A stretch of DNA of 64,000 bases from Auanema rhodensis (lineage: Eukaryota; Nematoda; Chromadorea; Rhabditida; Rhabditidae), in contig OZ059894.1 of NCBI GenBank assembly GCA_964057225.1, positions 9,000,131 to 9,064,130 of the forward strand, in the 5' to 3' direction. The notes beneath the pieces were generated by a model, which saw only the letters and a list, made by a program, of their open reading frames with translations, made no database searches and was not told where the DNA came from. The position numbers and the translations under genes are program-made. This document shows, piece by piece, positions 63,681 to 64,000 of this stretch. The stretch's first letter is position 1; each line of letters begins with the position of its first letter.

Positions 63681-64000
63681 ATTCTCTTTTAGTGTCCCTT
63701 TTCTTGTTCTCTCGTGACTATAATAACATGTGACCGAAAGATCAAAATTAATTCCATGAGCATTTAAAACCATGTTGTCTGTGATTTGTCATCTCTCCAA
63801 GAACATCCTTTCATTGTCTTTTTCTGTCCTTCTTGACTGTCATCTTTCACATTTCTTCTTATAATATTCTCATTCTGCTTGTATTCAAAATCTATTTATA
63901 GCTTATAGCTTCATCAATATTATCAACATTTGACTTCCTCTCCTCCTCTTGCTTTGTAATCTCTGAAACGTTGAAAAGAAATTACCGGATCATATGAACG

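Larger units (their letters stand above)
49656..64000. other. 14 kb gene-poor region
   Basis: No protein-coding gene is recognised. The ORFs seen are short, or are poly-Leu/Ser or poly-Arg/Glu readings of CT/GA tracts. Contents include AT-rich sequence, GA/CT microsatellites (51419-51463, 54677-54752, 61872-61936, 63627-63680), a GAT repeat (52668-52700), a G-quadruplex-type tract (55615-55645), a pyrimidine-rich block (about 62530-62632), CTT repeats (62265-62285, 63325-63350) and many TACA/CATA tetranucleotide runs. It could be intron or far upstream sequence of a gene beyond the window. Confidence 0.6.

Noticed and set aside
1-64000. tRNA, rRNA, CRISPR, transposon or bacterial-operon features
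   Set aside because: No cloverleaf with B-box, no direct-repeat/spacer array, no transposase-like frame and no terminal inverted repeats with target duplications were seen by eye; diverged elements could be missed without a search tool.

Overview
This is eukaryotic DNA, almost certainly from a nematode. It is AT-rich, with many short introns (about 44-60 nt is common) and near-invariant TTTCAG-like 3' splice sites. In most genes a 3' splice site lies 0-5 nt upstream of the start ATG, which is the pattern left by spliced-leader trans-splicing. The proteins also fit: a basonuclin-type zinc finger protein, a nematode-style serpentine receptor and a CHK/DUF1679 kinase-like protein. I cannot name the species. 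No CRISPR array, rRNA, tRNA or transposon was recognised. All exon coordinates were worked out by hand from reading frame, splice phase and family similarity; single-base slips are possible.

Layout. 1-7843: gene-poor flank with microsatellites. 7844-14919 (+): complete Na+/Ca2+ exchanger gene, about 21 exons, including a probable cassette exon. 17669-18761 (-): NAA30, catalytic subunit of the NatC N-terminal acetyltransferase. Two exon-like segments lie just upstream of it (18914-19399) and may be a separate small gene in an operon-like arrangement. 20296-25738 (-): 7TM receptor in 8 exons. 25739-34004: no gene recognised. 34005-40936 (-): basonuclin orthologue in 12 exons, split by a 4.9 kb intron holding several GC-richer islands. 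43755-44598 (+): COMM-domain protein. 44628-46409 (-): NUDT14-like Nudix domain plus a second, catalytically degenerate copy, apparently in one transcript. Its 3' end lies 29 nt from that of the COMM gene. 48117-49655 (+): CHK/DUF1679 kinase-fold protein that has lost its catalytic motifs. 49656-64000: gene desert with long GA/CT microsatellites and a G-quadruplex-type tract.

The genes do not form one pathway. They cover calcium extrusion at the plasma membrane, co-translational N-acetylation, a sensory or peptide-type receptor, a neuronal/epithelial type transcription factor, endosomal sorting (COMMD), nucleotide-sugar hydrolysis and a pseudokinase. The most interesting items are the Nudix tandem duplication with a dead second copy, the CHK pseudokinase, the exchanger cassette exon at the position that is alternatively spliced in mammals, and the fully resolved basonuclin gene model.
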